Source of the DNA: Saccoglossus kowalevskii
Taxonomy: Eukaryota > Hemichordata > Enteropneusta > Harrimaniidae
DNA length: 22,932 nt
NCBI RefSeq assembly: GCF_000003605.2
Contig: NW_003153193.1
Span: 1 to 22,932, forward strand
Direction: 5' to 3'
Every line of letters starts with the position of its first letter. Positions within the stretch are counted from its first letter, which is position 1. Below the pieces are notes generated by a model. That model was not told the origin of the DNA. It did not search any database and was given only the letters and a program-made list of their open reading frames with translations. Positions 1 through 11,939 of this stretch are shown here, piece by piece. A program made the position numbers and the translations under genes.

Positions 1-276
1 CGTCCATGCATAACTGAGATCCGGGTCCGGAATGGTGAAAATGTGCGATTTTGATGCATTTTCGGCCTTAAAATGGCCGCTATTCGGCTATCGTTAATCG
101 GATCATGAAAAAAATGCATGTGCATATGTCCCATATAATGTGTGATGTATGAGTGAAGTTTGAACTTAATCGGTCCATGCATGTTCGAGATACAGGTACA
201 GATACAGGACGCACGGACGGACGCACACAGGGCAAAACATAAGTCCCCGTTTTCGGACTGTGTCCGAACGGGGACT
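1..276 (+). mobile_element. Family-1 'pearl'/Helentron-like element, 3' part, cut by window start
   Basis: This is the 3' portion of a dispersed repeat seen again at 15520-16471 and, decayed, at 11940-12159. One monomer starts at base 1 (GTCCATGCAT) and the next at about 172 (GGTCCATGCAT), a period near 171 bp. The monomer carries the small inverted repeat ATGGCCG/CGGCTAT at 73-91. After the monomers comes an ACGC/ACGG tract (about 207-227), then CAAAACATAAGTCCCCG and a terminal hairpin at 242-276. From memory, tandem cores plus ACRG-type microsatellite plus 3' hairpin describe the bivalve pearl and Helentron-associated non-autonomous elements. No coding capacity is expected. A 65-codon frame at 160-357 runs through the repeat and is taken as chance. 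Confidence 0.7.
242..276 (+). repeat. Terminal hairpin of the family-1 element
   Basis: The left arm at 242-258 (AGTCCCCGTTTTCGGAC) pairs with the right arm at 262-276 (GTCCGAACGGGGACT) around a 3-base loop. The stem is 15 bp with a 2-base bulge. CTAAT follows at once. A 3' hairpin is expected for Helitron/Helentron ends, but in classical Helitrons it stands about 10 bases before CTRR, so assignment to that class is inference. Confidence 0.75.
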
Positions 277-1729
277 AATAAACTGATGCACTTGGGGAGG
301 AATGGGGAACAGAGGGTTAGTAAGAACTCATTGACCCCCAAATACCCTAAACAATGAATACCCTCATCAAGGTCTTGTATCCTTTCAAATAGTTTCGCTT
401 ACACTTTAAGAACTAAGATTTTCATTCAAGTGTATTAAAAACACATAAGTGTCCTTTTCAACTTAAGTGTATGAAGGTAATCCAAACCACTAAGAGCTCT
501 ATAGTCATACCCCCCATTACACAGCATTCTCAAATCGCAAAGTCAATGATAACATGACGGAGGGCAATCAAAACATACCCTAACTATACAAAGAGGTTAA
601 GAATATGTAAGTGGGTTACAAAAAGTAGATTCTGAGGAAATATAAAGGTTAGTGTACTGTCTACGTAGCCTTGAACTTCACTGAATACAATAAAACGAGA
701 GAAGAATTAAATTGAGAATGATGTGCATATTGAGAGCGACGTACATGACAAAAAAGCAGTTCAGTCAGGACAAGGTTTGGGAGCGTGCATCAATCTTCAT
801 TTCCACGTATAAAACTTTTAAAATTATATATCACCCAAAAAGCAAAATGCTAGTGCAGAATTTTGTTTATTTTTCTATAATTTTGTGGATAATTCTGGAC
901 CACATGGACATAATAACACAGATCTTGATCTAAATACATGTATGATCAAAAATATGTGAATATGAACAGAAGTCAACTTGCACTCAAAACCCTTTGAACA
1001 ATAAAGTGAACTTTTGTCATCTTTCATTATTGGGGTTCAAAATTTTTCAGGATTTGTTTGTTTCAAAGATTTTGATGAAGACTAACACAAGAGATGGGTA
1101 TACATTCATATATTTTTAGCAAATACATGTATTAAGTGCTAGCTGCTGTGACTTTGATATTCTGTCCAAAACAGTATTTTGGTAATTTAATATATATTTG
1201 GTCAACTCAATGTGGTTATATTTAAACAAACAAATGTTCAAAAACATATGCAGCTAGTTAAACGTGAGAAAGTGTGGTAATAGATGGATCAAGGTTAAAA
1301 TAAAGTAGAACAGGAAGGAAACACAGAAGGAGGGGCTGCAACAAGACAACATGGGATAAATGAAATTATGAAACCAGTTGACAACAGAATCTAGAAGCTT
1401 CGCAATAAATTTCAACACAAGGGCACCATGCAGGTCACCTCACAAAGAATACTGAGTGCGTTGATATAGTTAGATCTGACATCTGCTAACACAGGCAACA
1501 TGCAGATGCAGCATGTACTATTATTTCAGTAGCGCATGCATGTGTAAATGATAGAAGTGTGTCTATGTAAAGGCAGTACGTGTCTTCGTCCAGAATGGTA
1601 ACTATTGATTATATTACCATAACTGGATTTAAATTTTTACAAGATGTAATTTTGCAGATTTCATTTATCAGCGAAAATAGCAAATTTAAAGTCAGTGAAT
1701 ACCTGTATTACTATTTAGGTGTTCACAAT
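277..1729. other. AT-rich non-coding stretch
   Basis: No recognisable gene or named repeat. A 73-codon frame at 712-933 is lysine/isoleucine-rich and has no family resemblance. TACATGTA-type palindromes occur near 935 and 1125. Nothing else stands out. Confidence 0.5.
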
Positions 1730-2000
1730 ATCTTGTGTTGACGAAATCCTAGAATGAACCCCAGGGTAGGAGATTGTTATACTTGAATCAACAATCGCTT
1801 AGTGTAGAACAGTTTCAATGAATTTGATAAATTGAAAATACTGCAAATACATGAAACTTGTGTTGACATTTCACAATGAAGTTCAACAAACAGAAAAGTC
1901 ATAATTCACATCTTGAAGTTCGTGTTGACATTTGCCTTGAACTGGAACAATACCTATCAGTACAAATCTGATCTAACTTCAGTCAAATTTGAACTTGTGT
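1730..2000 (+). repeat. Degenerate short direct repeats (CTTGTGTTGACATTT type)
   Basis: Imperfect copies of a motif like CTTGTGTTGACATTTC occur near 1732, 1857, 1919 and 1992, the middle pair about 62 bases apart. The second and third are each followed or preceded by TGAAGTTC or TTGAACT-like sequence. This suggests a very old minisatellite or chance clustering; the copies are too diverged for certainty. Confidence 0.3.
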
Positions 2001-4552
2001 TTACCCTAACCCAGGAATCCAAATATACCTAAGGGCATGTCATTTGTACTGAGCACATTCGGAATAACAAGTTCAGTCAGCAAGCCAATTAATTGTGGCT
2101 GCAAACATGGTGAAAGCAGATGTTTTTGTTAAGAATACGGACTTGAGTCACCTAGGTAATGATCTTAAAGTAATGCATGGCTTCACACTACTTTTAGGTT
2201 GCATGCATGGTGCATGTGACATTCTAATGTCGTTATTTTGTGGCTTCATCTTTTTTCTCTCCGATTTTAAAACAATTGTTCTCTTTTCTTTCTTATTATT
2301 TAAAAGATATTTTCAGTTTCGTTGTATTGTCACGGTCGAAAGATTCTCTGACCTTTTGCATGTGACATGGCGAGTGCTCCACTACAAGATATTCTATAGA
2401 ATAGATGTTATGGAAGAAGGGTCCATCATGTGACTGTGGTTTGTGGCTAAAATGTAGTGGTGTAATGGGAGGTTTATGAATAAATGATCATCAAAATTCG
2501 GTGAGCAAAATACTGCAAGTCAGCAGAATTTCGCTCAGCAGATCAGATAAGGAATCTTTGGTGTAAACAAGGAGCAAATTTCCTTTTGTAACAGATAAAA
2601 GTCCATACTTTGAACTAAATGAAGGGGGTAGAACAGCAAGTTACAATGTACTAACTACCAGTAATAATTACATTCAAAAGTTAGTAAGTTCTTTTAAACA
2701 TGGTATAGAAATTTATTGCTATATTGAATTTAAAAAAAAAAAAGTGTAAAAAGAAGTTCTTGATTCCTCCTCAATTTCAAAGAGTCAACTCTTAATCTGT
2801 TTCAAGAAAAAATTTTGTTATGACAAGATTTCTTTATGATAAGCAAAATTCTTCTGAAATGCAAAATACTGCTCACAAAAATTACTAATTAATCACAGAT
2901 TGTGGTTGAAAGAAAAGAGAACTTCAAATCTACATAAATACACATATAACTATTCCATTACATATATAGATAGATTGTATTCAGGATGGAAAATCCTACA
3001 CCTTGCAGCATTGACCTTTAATTTAAGGACAAAGGTACCAGTAATACTATTCAGGTCAAATTTCAAAAAATTACCCTGGTAGTGATAATTCTCACAAGGT
3101 CCTCCATGAGTATCTTTTGTCAACTCTGAGATTTTCAAAAAAACAGGGTTTCTTCATCAACGACAAAAACCATGAATTGTGTTAAAGTTTAACTTGGTCC
3201 ATAACAAACCAATAATGAAGAAAATTTGAACACAACTGCATTGTTTGATGTTATCCAAAATGTATGTTGCTTATACAGTATATATATCATAGTCTATTAA
3301 GATATGCAAGTTATTATTCAACTTTCTGTATAACAATTGTACATGCGCGAGGAATTGACTCCCAAAAGACGATAACAACACATGCTAAGAACACAAAGGC
3401 TCATGGGTAGATGAATGTTTGTAAATGACACGCTATGGCCACCTTACGCATGCGTAGATGACTTCTCCCCTGCTTTAACAGTGTCTAGCTCTGAACTAGA
3501 AGTAAATATTTGAAGGAAAAAAAAGTTTTCCCTTAGAATTATCTGAATGTATCAGTGTGTTACAATAGCATCCTCTTTAGCTCCAATTGCAGGAAGCTCA
3601 TTTTTTCAATTTCCTGAGAATGGTGTCCAATTTACAAAATACATGTGCATCTGTTTATTTTGACCCAATATCATGTATTGTTTATTTATTCAACAATTAC
3701 ATGATTACAGCTAGTGTGAACAGAATGAGAAAAGGTGTGGCACTGAAACCGATTTTTTTTTTCAACTGGCAGTGAATTTAGAATACTGCAAGGGCTGCAA
3801 GGTTACTGCAAAGTATCACAAAGGCAGTAAAGGGATAAATCACATAATAAGAGGTCATAATCATGAGATAATGCGACTTCAAGATGTATGACGATTGATT
3901 TAACACCACTTGCTGAAAGCCTCCATGGAAGCCTAAATGAATGGCAAAAAACAATGGTGTAAGCAGGGCATTCTGTCCCTTATTTCTCCCTAGTTGAATT
4001 GTTTTACTTTCTACTACAATTAATCATCAAAAAAACAAAGTTAACAAGTTTTGGTTGGATTTTGAGTACGATGTGATTTGTAAAAGCCACAGTCCTGTGT
4101 AAAAGCTAACTTTTAACCAGGAATTTGTGCAAGCAGGAGACAGGATATAAATATTAAATAAGCATACATGAATTATAGGAAAAGCAGCTGTACATGTACA
4201 TCTGGACAGTGAGAAACCCGGAATTCTCTGCTGACCAGTATCCGTGTACACTGAAGAAACCCTACAAACAATTAAAGCCATAAAGAACAGAGGAATATCA
4301 GTCTAAAATGAACTTCATCATCTTGACAGTAAATTTCAACAAGTATATCATGTTTTCAGGGCATGTAAAGTGTTCCCACACATATAGTAAAGTGACACCT
4401 TATGTGAGAGTCCTCCGAGTGGTTATAACCACAGACCAACCACATAGTTAACAGGATTCAAATAAACAATACATCTTTCTAACTGTCATGAACCATATAA
4501 TTCAGCTTTTAATGCACTGTCAAAAATGAGAGTAGCTATTCATTAAATGATC
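2001..4552. other. AT-rich non-coding stretch
   Basis: No gene is supported. The longest frame is 112 codons on the plus strand at 2095-2433. It begins at GTG, has a phenylalanine/leucine-rich middle typical of AT-rich DNA and matches no family I know. Other short frames at 2900-3138 overlap on both strands and at 4027-4281 lie on the minus strand; all look like chance. The stretch has a 12-A run at 2732-2743 and a 12-bp perfect palindrome at 3445-3456. Confidence 0.5.
3445..3456. repeat. Perfect 12-bp palindrome TACGCATGCGTA
   Basis: TACGCATGCGTA is self-complementary and sits in a slightly GC-richer patch (about 3340-3480). It loosely resembles alternating-CG sites such as NRF-1 (GCGCATGCGC), but two positions differ, so no factor is assigned. 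Confidence 0.4.
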
Positions 4553-4875
4553 GTTTTTCTTGCAACATTTTGCACACTTTCGTATTTACTATAATTTCTT
4601 TGCAAATTTTTGGACGAAATTTCATAATGACTACAGGGTTTAATCAAAATTCTTGAAAAATATGGAAAAAAATTATGCAGAACTGGCATATTTTGTTTTG
4701 CCACTTGTGTGGCTTATCCCAATGAATGCCCGACTTTCCTTTCAAATTTGTTTATGCAACATATTGCACATTTTTATGTAGTTTTCTATAATTTCTTTTT
4801 TAAGTTTAGACCAAATGAACATATTTTCCCAATGGCTACAGGTATTGATTAAAATTATGTTGAAAAAATGATGCC
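4553..4875 (+). repeat. Old direct duplication, period about 194 bp
   Basis: Two diverged copies run in the same order. TGCAACATTTTGCACA (4561) matches TGCAACATATTGCACA (4755). Both then have CTATAATTTCTTT, and then CTACAGGGTTTAATCAAAAT (about 4631) matches CTACAGGTATTGATTAAAAT further on. Both copies end in a TTGAAAAA stretch. The copies are clearly related but differ at many positions. No coding frame is kept. It could be two monomers of an unrecognised repeat. Confidence 0.5.
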
Positions 4876-5020
4876 GGGTTTATTTTGGGAATGATGACAA
4901 ACTTTGACTTTAATACAAAAGGATTAGATTCCACATAATAACAGCTCATATGAAATATTAAAGACCTATTCGTTGTCTATTTATAGACTACAGGAGGATA
5001 GGAATGGATTATCCTGAATA

Positions 5021-5197
5021 CTGTGGAATACTTTATTTTTACTGGAATTAATTTTCACTGAAAAGTCTTTTTGGGCGTTTTGTATGGAATTTATTTTCAC
5101 TGATTTTTGATGAGTTTAATGTGAAATATAGGAAAAAAAAGTATATTCGCTGGATTTTATTTTCACGGAATCATCCCTTCAGCGAAATATTCTACAG
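5021..5197 (+). mobile_element. MITE copy A (TA-flanked)
   Basis: The element begins CTGTGGAATACTTTATTTTT and ends TATTCTACAG, with TA on each side (5019-5020 and 5198-5199), as expected for Tc1/mariner-type target duplications. The interior repeats an ATTTTCACTG/TTCGCTGG motif. Compared with copy B (14434-14641), about 31 bases of the right inverted repeat are missing, so this copy is internally deleted. It is non-autonomous with no transposase frame. Assignment to Tc1/mariner rests only on the TA flanks. Confidence 0.7.
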
Positions 5198-5199
5198 TA

Positions 5200-6644
5200 T
5201 AATTGATCCTTTATTGATAACTTAACACCAGTAGTTTTGCTAAGATGGGAAAACTAGTCAAAATAACAAGAATCGTTAAAGAACTATACACATACTTTTA
5301 AATACCAGTTTCATTTATTCCCATGCAGTCAAAACATCCTGTGAGTATATACTTAAAGTTGTTAAGGTAAGACATCTCAACCTTGCAAATTGCTCTATGC
5401 ATGGTAACACTCAAGCATCGATGACCAAGAAATAGCTACAACCGTCCTTCACCACAAACTCACCTCAAAGAAAAGAATCAAACTGATATCATGAATCCAG
5501 CAGTCTTCTCACACGCATTTGTCCCATCAAATCTTCCACGGCAAATAAAAGTGAGCAACGATATTAGAATTGAGCAAGACCACCAGCGTGACTGACATTA
5601 AAACTACCTTCCATGACCATAAACCACACACGTACTACAATACATTGATCGAGTCCAGAAGTGTTTCTATTGTCACATATGACGACCTTAACGTCTATAG
5701 ATAAAACCAACAATAGTCACCGTGAACGTACCTTGTATTGACTTCTATTATGCACACCAATGAACTTAATTTGCGTTGTCAGCCACTGATAAAACCAACA
5801 ATGAAGTTCACTCATATCACAAGTAAGGACAACAATGAGTAACTCCCCAAATGGATGTCGCTCAGTTTTGTGGTTATTTTTTTTCCATAACAGTCTTCAC
5901 TTATTTGATGGATGTACCATCTTGAACACTTTTAGTGGTTTTCACGGCCATATAAAATATGCTAGCACTCAACGAGTACCTTGACAATCAGGGCGGCTAC
6001 AGGTACAGTAAGTGACAGGGAATGAATGATAAGAATAGCCAGCCCTGTGTAAGACTCAACAGCCTATGTAAGTTTCTACAAGCATATACATGTTGTCAAT
6101 TAAGAAAGAATGTGTCCTAAACTTGATTTATTGATCAGGGAAAGACATGAAATTATGCTGTAGTAAACATTACACTTTGGTTCTTTAGGCAGACATTAAC
6201 GCGACTATTGATGAATTTAGTCTTTAAATTGAGAAATTACAAACATTTCTGATTGTAGATACAATAGTGATGCAGCAAAGTGAAATCTTGTATTTTAACA
6301 TGCAATGATGGAGAAAGTAAACAAAAGTTATGTGGCAAGGAGAAGATCCAATGTTCACTGCGGAGTAGTAGCAGACTGGTCAATATTATATTGGTGGAAT
6401 AAATTATCATTTGCATTGGCCATGTTACATATTGGCATATCCAAAATAACACATCATGTATAAAGTATGACAGTTGTTGTGATGCTTTGTGTTAAAACAG
6501 TATGTGTCCCATGTAACTCAAGTATTAATATATTTGTTATTACATAGAATAAATGCAACACTCACTGCAAGACAAGCACTGCCAAGTACATTTCCAATTA
6601 CATACTATTTTATTAATTTAAAACAAATAGCCTATCAGCTGAGA
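5200..6644. other. Non-coding stretch with a GC-richer middle
   Basis: No gene is supported. About 5380-5860 is richer in C and less repetitive than its surroundings. A phrase GATAAAACCAACAAT occurs twice (about 5700 and 5788), each next to GTGAAC or GTTCAC sequence. This could be an untranslated or regulatory segment, but no open frame or clear splice pair supports an exon. A 71-codon minus-strand frame at 6237-6452 looks like chance. Confidence 0.4.
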
Positions 6645-6731
6645 TAGCTCCGCTGTTAGCAATGCACATTTCAATTAAAGAACAGAAGATATATTAGAAA
6701 ATGAACAATATGTATAGTATCAAAACAATCA

Positions 6732-7050
6732 GACTTGCGGTTTTCAACAAGTCGAAAATATCACTTTTTACCAAAAATGACAAAAATATTCACCAAAATT
6801 AGAGAATTGAAGATATCATTACAAAATGAACAAATCTGAGAGATCCACATGTAGTACCTATATATGTAATATCAAAGCAATTGGACTTGCGGTTTTTAAC
6901 AAGAAGTCGAAAATATCACTTTTTACCAAAAATGACCAAAATATTCACCAAAATTAGAGAATTGAAGATATGATCATGAAATGAACAAATCTGAGAGAGG
7001 TCTACCCAAAGCATTCAGGCTTGTAGTTTTCAAGAAGAAGTCGAATAAGT
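6732..7050 (+). repeat. Tandem monomer core of the family-2 element
   Basis: Unit 1 runs from 6732 and unit 2 from 6893, 161 bp apart and closely alike. Unit 3 from 7018 keeps only its first 40 or so bases. Unit 2 is shortened on the right, giving 125 bp to the next unit. Before unit 1 there is a remnant of a preceding unit tail (GAAGATATATTAGAAAATGA at about 6684). Confidence 0.75.
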
Positions 7051-7093
7051 AAAACATTGACACGGACGACGACGGACAATCATTCATATGATA

Positions 7094-7124
7094 AGCTCCG
7101 CTCGGCAAAGTCGACAGCGGAGCT
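7094..7124 (+). repeat. 3' hairpin of the family-2 element
   Basis: AGCTCCGCT (7094-7102) pairs perfectly with AGCGGAGCT (7116-7124) around a 13-base loop. The same arm sequence is the element's left terminus, so three copies of one motif define both ends. This is a feature I associate with Helentron-type ends. Confidence 0.75.
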
Positions 7125-7125
7125 A

Positions 7126-8117
7126 AAAAAACTATATTACAATATCGATGATTTGTTTGAATTTCACAAATTTGACATATATTTTTTTTTAATAATTAAT
7201 TCAACTGACAGCCATAAGGTATATATACTGTAGCCATACACTATAAACTACCGGTAATTGCATTTATAGTATAACGGATCACTAAAATACGCATCATTTT
7301 GACCATGGACACATCTCTGCCATTTGCGTATTGACACATAACCTGCTGGAAGCCTCAATGGTTAGTTGTGTATGAATCGTATATACAGCATCAGCAGGTG
7401 TTGTGTAAGTGCATGCACTACTAATAGAGCAAATACGGTAATACCTAGTACAGTAATACTAACCAGTTTTAACATGGTCTAGTCATTTGCATGCAGATTT
7501 TCATACAACAGAGAAAGGTCAAGACAAAAACATACATACACGTGAAAACTTTGAGTAGAATTCCTTTTTAGTGTTTCATAGGACAGTTGTTGGTATACAC
7601 TTTACAATAAACAGCAAACATCACACTCTTTAACACACACAAGATATTTAGTTAGCCAATTTACTTATTACTTATTTTGAAGGCCATTTCCTGTTTTTTT
7701 CACAAAGACCTAAATTCTCTACATACTAGACAGTTGTAATTGTGTATATACCAAACCTGACCTATTATATATTGACTGGTACACAAATGTAAATTAACTG
7801 GTAGTCTAAACTTTATGCTTTCCTAAGTATTTGTTATATTTGTGTGAATCTGGCCAATAAGGAGTATCATTAGAATAGCCAAAATGCTGACTGGTAAGGG
7901 ACTAATAATTAAAGACATAGAGGGGAGAAGGAAGGGAGGGAATAAAAAATAATTACTCACATCCAATCGAGGAAAGTGCACACCCCCTGCCATTCACAGT
8001 TCACAAAAATTAGTTTGGACCGTTTTTTTCTCGCCCATAGTTTCAACTGGTTGACCCCTTAAAACGAATCATGATCCCATGAAGTCGTGTGACCCCAGTA
8101 TTTCATAGGAATACAAG
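7126..8117. other. AT-rich non-coding stretch
   Basis: No gene seen. A weak foldback pairs ACTATAAA (7240-7247) with TTTATAGT (7263-7270). A pure purine tract of 24 bases lies at about 7919-7942. Nothing else is recognisable. Confidence 0.45.
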
Positions 8118-8300
8118 AAACAGGAACACACATCTCAAATCAAGTTTAGACATGTAAATTGGAATGCGGACACCCATCTAGGGAATATATGTCTTTTCAA
8201 TGTCAGTTTCCACGTCAATTAGGAGAAACTAGAACTCTGGTACACACATTAACATTTCAAGTTTAGACATGTACATGTCATTGCAACACCCACTCTCATC
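8118..8300 (+). repeat. Old tandem duplication, period about 117 bp
   Basis: CAAGTTTAGACATGTA occurs at 8141 and 8258. Each copy is preceded by an ACACACAT phrase and followed, after about 20 bases, by ACACCCA. The two copies are otherwise quite diverged. No coding meaning is seen. Confidence 0.5.
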
Positions 8301-11282
8301 AATGATACCTCTTGTTTTGGCACATATATATGCTGTATATTTGAAAATTAGAATATTACTGGAAATCATTGCTGTTAGATTATTTATAATCCTATACTTA
8401 GATTCTGTCACTCTGTTTATAAAACTTTTTCACTTCTAACGAATTTTGAGATTTTCTGTATACAAGTGAATTTTGATACTTTTGAAACTAAGAGTTTTAA
8501 AGTATGCTGTATTTGTCCTAGTATAAACTCACTCTTATAATACAGAAAATTACACTGTGAGGTGAAAATGAGATGAAGGAGGCAATAACAAAATCAATAT
8601 TCTGATGTGATTATTGCAACTAAACGTGAATTACAGTGCTTATATTTGTGTACTGGTAACTACACAAACCAAACATATTGAAAAAAAGAATTGTACGGTG
8701 TGTGTAATATTTCAATAAATACATATTTTTGCTACCATTTTTCTTTAATTTTCAATGTGCTGACTGATTTTCAAAATTACCCCACCCCCCCACCATTTCT
8801 AATGGTCAATCCTGTACTATTAATATTAAGCAAAGTAGCATTTAAAGCTCAAGTGAGACTAGACAGATTTCAATAAAGTTGTATAAGTTGAAAATACGAC
8901 AACAACTTAGAATATTACATAACTAATTAACTTCTCTCTAGACAGGAATGTAATAATGAATGAAATCGGATTACAAGCATGCCATCATAGATACAAATGA
9001 TTATTACAATTTGATGAACCAATCTAAACAATTCTTCAAATTGCAGTATTACTCTGCACATACTTTATACATGTAGTTCACCAAAAATAACGAAACCTGA
9101 TATATATTATGTCGTACTCACCATTTCACCAGACATACAGCATAAATACTGCACAAAATTTACAGATATCTTCTACAATACTATTTCTCATACAAAATAA
9201 CAAGTACAGGTAGAGACAGAGACACTATTCTCAGCACGAAAATGTTTTTCCATTAACAAGTGTTTAGTCAAGTTAAGACACCCTTCTCGAACTTCTCACA
9301 CACAAGAGGAGAGTTGCAAGTACAGTTAGAGAGAAACCAGACTTGATGCACACAGTAGGCAGCTCTGAAACAAACAGCCGCCCAGAGATGACAAAATCTG
9401 TAGCAGTAATCACACTGATCTATCCCAGCAGTATTTGGCAAGAAACTTACATTACACAGGAACAATGGATTAATTGAGAAAAACTTCAAGGCCTATAGAC
9501 ACCAGATACTTCCCATGTATAAACTACTCAATTTCATGTCCTCCATCTTTTCAATCTCAACACAGATGTCATTGGGCAGTATTTTAATAGATGTATGCTT
9601 CACTAACTCCAATTATGCTATTTTTTCTCCAGTCCTCATTTAAAGTTCTCAACTACAAGGTAAATATACTGCGTAAACTTACAAAGGTATATATTTCAAA
9701 ACTACATAGCCATAGGCGAATGTTTTCATCCAGTAGTAACGAACCTGTGTTGTATTACACAATTCTTATTGCCAGCAGGGAACTAATTAACCATTTGAAA
9801 GTCTATCAACTTTTGCCTAATTTCAAGTCAAAACTTCAAAATTTGTTTCACCAATCTTACCTAAAGTATGAGCATCAACATTTTTACGTCCCATGCAATC
9901 TTTTGACAATCCTATGATCTTCGTTTGTTGTTTTTAAGTTCGATTTCACACATAACACAGGATCTCACAGCAAATGGTACATTGATTGCAAATAGCAGAT
10001 TATAAGTATACATGTTTTTTAATTTTTCAAATATTTAATATATTGCTACTATTGGATAGGCGCTTCCCAATAGTTATTGTGATAGTTGAAAAGGAATGTT
10101 TTTAAACAAGTATGCGTGATTTCCATCAATTCCATGTGGCCCCCAAAGTTTGCCAAATGTAGTCCTTGGAAAAAATATTTCAACATCATTCCCAACTTTG
10201 GTCACTTTATCGTTCATGTTTTTTATGTTTGTCTGAAAACATCAATTATCAATAACATGATGTAATGCTGTGTGATACCATCCATGACTAATGCTATTGA
10301 AACAGTATACTGAGTCAATAACAAGAATTCAATTGCTATTACAGAAGTATGGCAAATTAATTACAAAGAACCAAACACAAAATGTTATTCAAAATTTCTC
10401 TTACCTGTATAATTTGAGTCGGAAATCTGTAATCACTGCAAGCATAACACAACAGCTAGGATTTTTATTATTCAAAAATAAAATTCAAATTAAGATAAAA
10501 TTTCCGCTGACTCAACAATACTGCTAAAAGTAAAAACTTATATTATGTAAAACAGTATGAAAGTTTGATGTCGGACAAATCAGAAAAATGTATGGTTTGG
10601 TGAAAGGTCTTTCATTCAGTTTAAACTCGGTGAATATGTATCTGACACCTACTTTCGGTAAAGTTTAAATTGGGTCATTTAAGATAAAAGAGGCAGTTAC
10701 GACAGAGTCATTAACATTACAGGTTTATGAATAATCGACTTTTAGACATAAAATCTGGTAATATCATTGAGGGAAACCTATTTTACCAAATGTATATACA
10801 AAAGTAACATCATAATTTATATTTATGCCAGGAACACATGCATATTCCATAAGTTTTATGTCATAAAATGTGTGTGAACTGAAAGCCCACCCACACAGGG
10901 GGGCCAGAAGATGCACTTCATCATAGCGGTTAGACATTTACAAGTACTCCAAAGGGCAAGATACAAAGTGGAGAGTATTTCAACACCCATCATGCATTAA
11001 CTCCCAAGAGAGGAAGTGTTCTAGTTGTAAATGGGAAGCATATGCCAAGGTTTTCTAATAGTTCCTGTATGTTCTAGTTACCAAGGGAAGGCTTATGGTC
11101 ATTAATTAGTTACATGTAACACAAGCAATCAATTGTGGGCTTTGGGGAAAGCTAGTTAAATAAGAGCATATTATTTTGGTATTTGCTCTGCTGGAAATTT
11201 ATATAGGGGTAGTTCTACCCTGTTGGTGGTAAGTTTATACATGTACTAGTATATCGTTTTAATATGGTTGCTTAGGACAGTA
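8301..11282. other. AT-rich non-coding stretch
   Basis: No gene is supported. The 108-codon plus frame at 9591-9917 and the 78-codon one at 10291-10527 are lysine/leucine/asparagine-rich and match no family. A 73-codon minus frame at 9268-9489 is cysteine-rich. On that strand a possible acceptor (TGTTTGTTTCAG) and a possible donor (GTAAGT) occur, but in the wrong order to frame one exon. About 10880-11250 is somewhat GC-richer and unassigned. Confidence 0.45.
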
Positions 11283-11425
11283 CTGTGGATTACTTTATTT
11301 TTGCAAAAAAACATAAATTGAGTTGACACACATAATTATTTTCACCGATTTGTCATAAAATCAAAATGAGAAAAACATATTTTAGATTCGCTCAAGCTTG
11401 ATTTTCCATCAGCGGGAATAAATTC
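11283..11425 (+). mobile_element. MITE remnant (copy E)
   Basis: TACTGTGGATTACTTTATTT (11281-11300) matches the left end of copies A and B. After it come degraded interior phrases (TTATTTTCACCGATTT, TTCGCT, ATCAGCGGGAATAAATTC). The right terminal repeat is not found, so this is a decayed or truncated copy. Confidence 0.55.
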
Positions 11426-11939
11426 TAATTGAAGATAAGTATGCTACATTAATTGAAAAAAACAACAACAAAATGGTTCTACCTATTAAAAAAATGGTGA
11501 AAATGAAAACCTCAGTATTTTTTCCTAGTGTGTTCACAAATAGTAATTTTTCCTTATTTGGGGTTTAATCAGTTGATGACATTTTCTATTTTTTTACCAA
11601 AAAATTATTTTTTATCCTAGCAACTCACAATTTTACTTTTATTTCTCAACATGATCTAGAGAGGGCGCTCACACATAAGAAATTTAATAGAAGCATACCT
11701 TCTCACACAATACTGTCAAAAGTAATATTTAGGTTTAATTTTAGGAGATTTGATGTTGTGTGGGTATTTTCTAGGTTTTAAAGAGTCACTGGTGAAGAAA
11801 AAATATGAATCTTGCATATTCTGTGGAGGAATGGTTGATGAGTCAAAGCATCTTGAATCTAAACATCATCAGGAAAGTTTCCATGTTCAATGAAGTACCA
11901 CATGTTGTATGGCTGAATGTACATTACTGAACAAAATCA
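11426..11939. other. AT-rich non-coding stretch
   Basis: No gene seen. It holds one GC-rich island, AGAGAGGGCGCTCAC at about 11658-11672, discussed under findings, and many T/A runs. Confidence 0.45.

Larger units (their letters stand above)
6645..7125 (+). mobile_element. Family-2 'pearl'/Helentron-like element, apparently complete
   Basis: The left end TAGCTCCGCTGT (6645-6656) is the exact reverse complement of the right end ACAGCGGAGCTA (7114-7125). The core holds two similar units starting at GACTTGCGGTTTT (6732 and 6893, period 161 bp) and a partial third at 7018. Each full unit contains GTCGAAAATATCACTTTTTA and CACCAAAATTAGAGAATTGA. A short GGACGACGACGGAC tract (about 7064-7077) and a hairpin complete the 3' end. 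There is no protein frame, so it must be mobilised in trans. The tandem core of about 160 bp plus GAC-rich tract plus hairpin is what I recall for bivalve pearl/Helentron derivatives. A decayed relative lies at 14120-14385. Confidence 0.75.

Noticed and set aside
172-200. Pol III B box (GTTCGAGAT) and so a tRNA-derived SINE
   Set aside because: The string differs from GGTTCGANNCC, is not kept in the other family-1 copies (TTTCTAAGAT at 16401), and there is no A box or A-rich tail.
2095-2433. 112-codon plus-strand frame as a gene
   Set aside because: It starts at GTG, has a run of phenylalanine/leucine residues typical of T-rich DNA, no recognisable domain and no splice or polyadenylation context that would single it out.
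9268-9489. Cysteine-rich minus-strand frame as a secreted peptide exon
   Set aside because: The cysteines show no familiar spacing, there is no clear signal peptide, and the nearby donor- and acceptor-like strings are in the wrong order to bound the frame.
9591-9917. 108-codon plus-strand frame as a gene
   Set aside because: Lysine/leucine/serine-rich composition of translated AT-rich DNA, no domain, and GTG/TTG-like start context.
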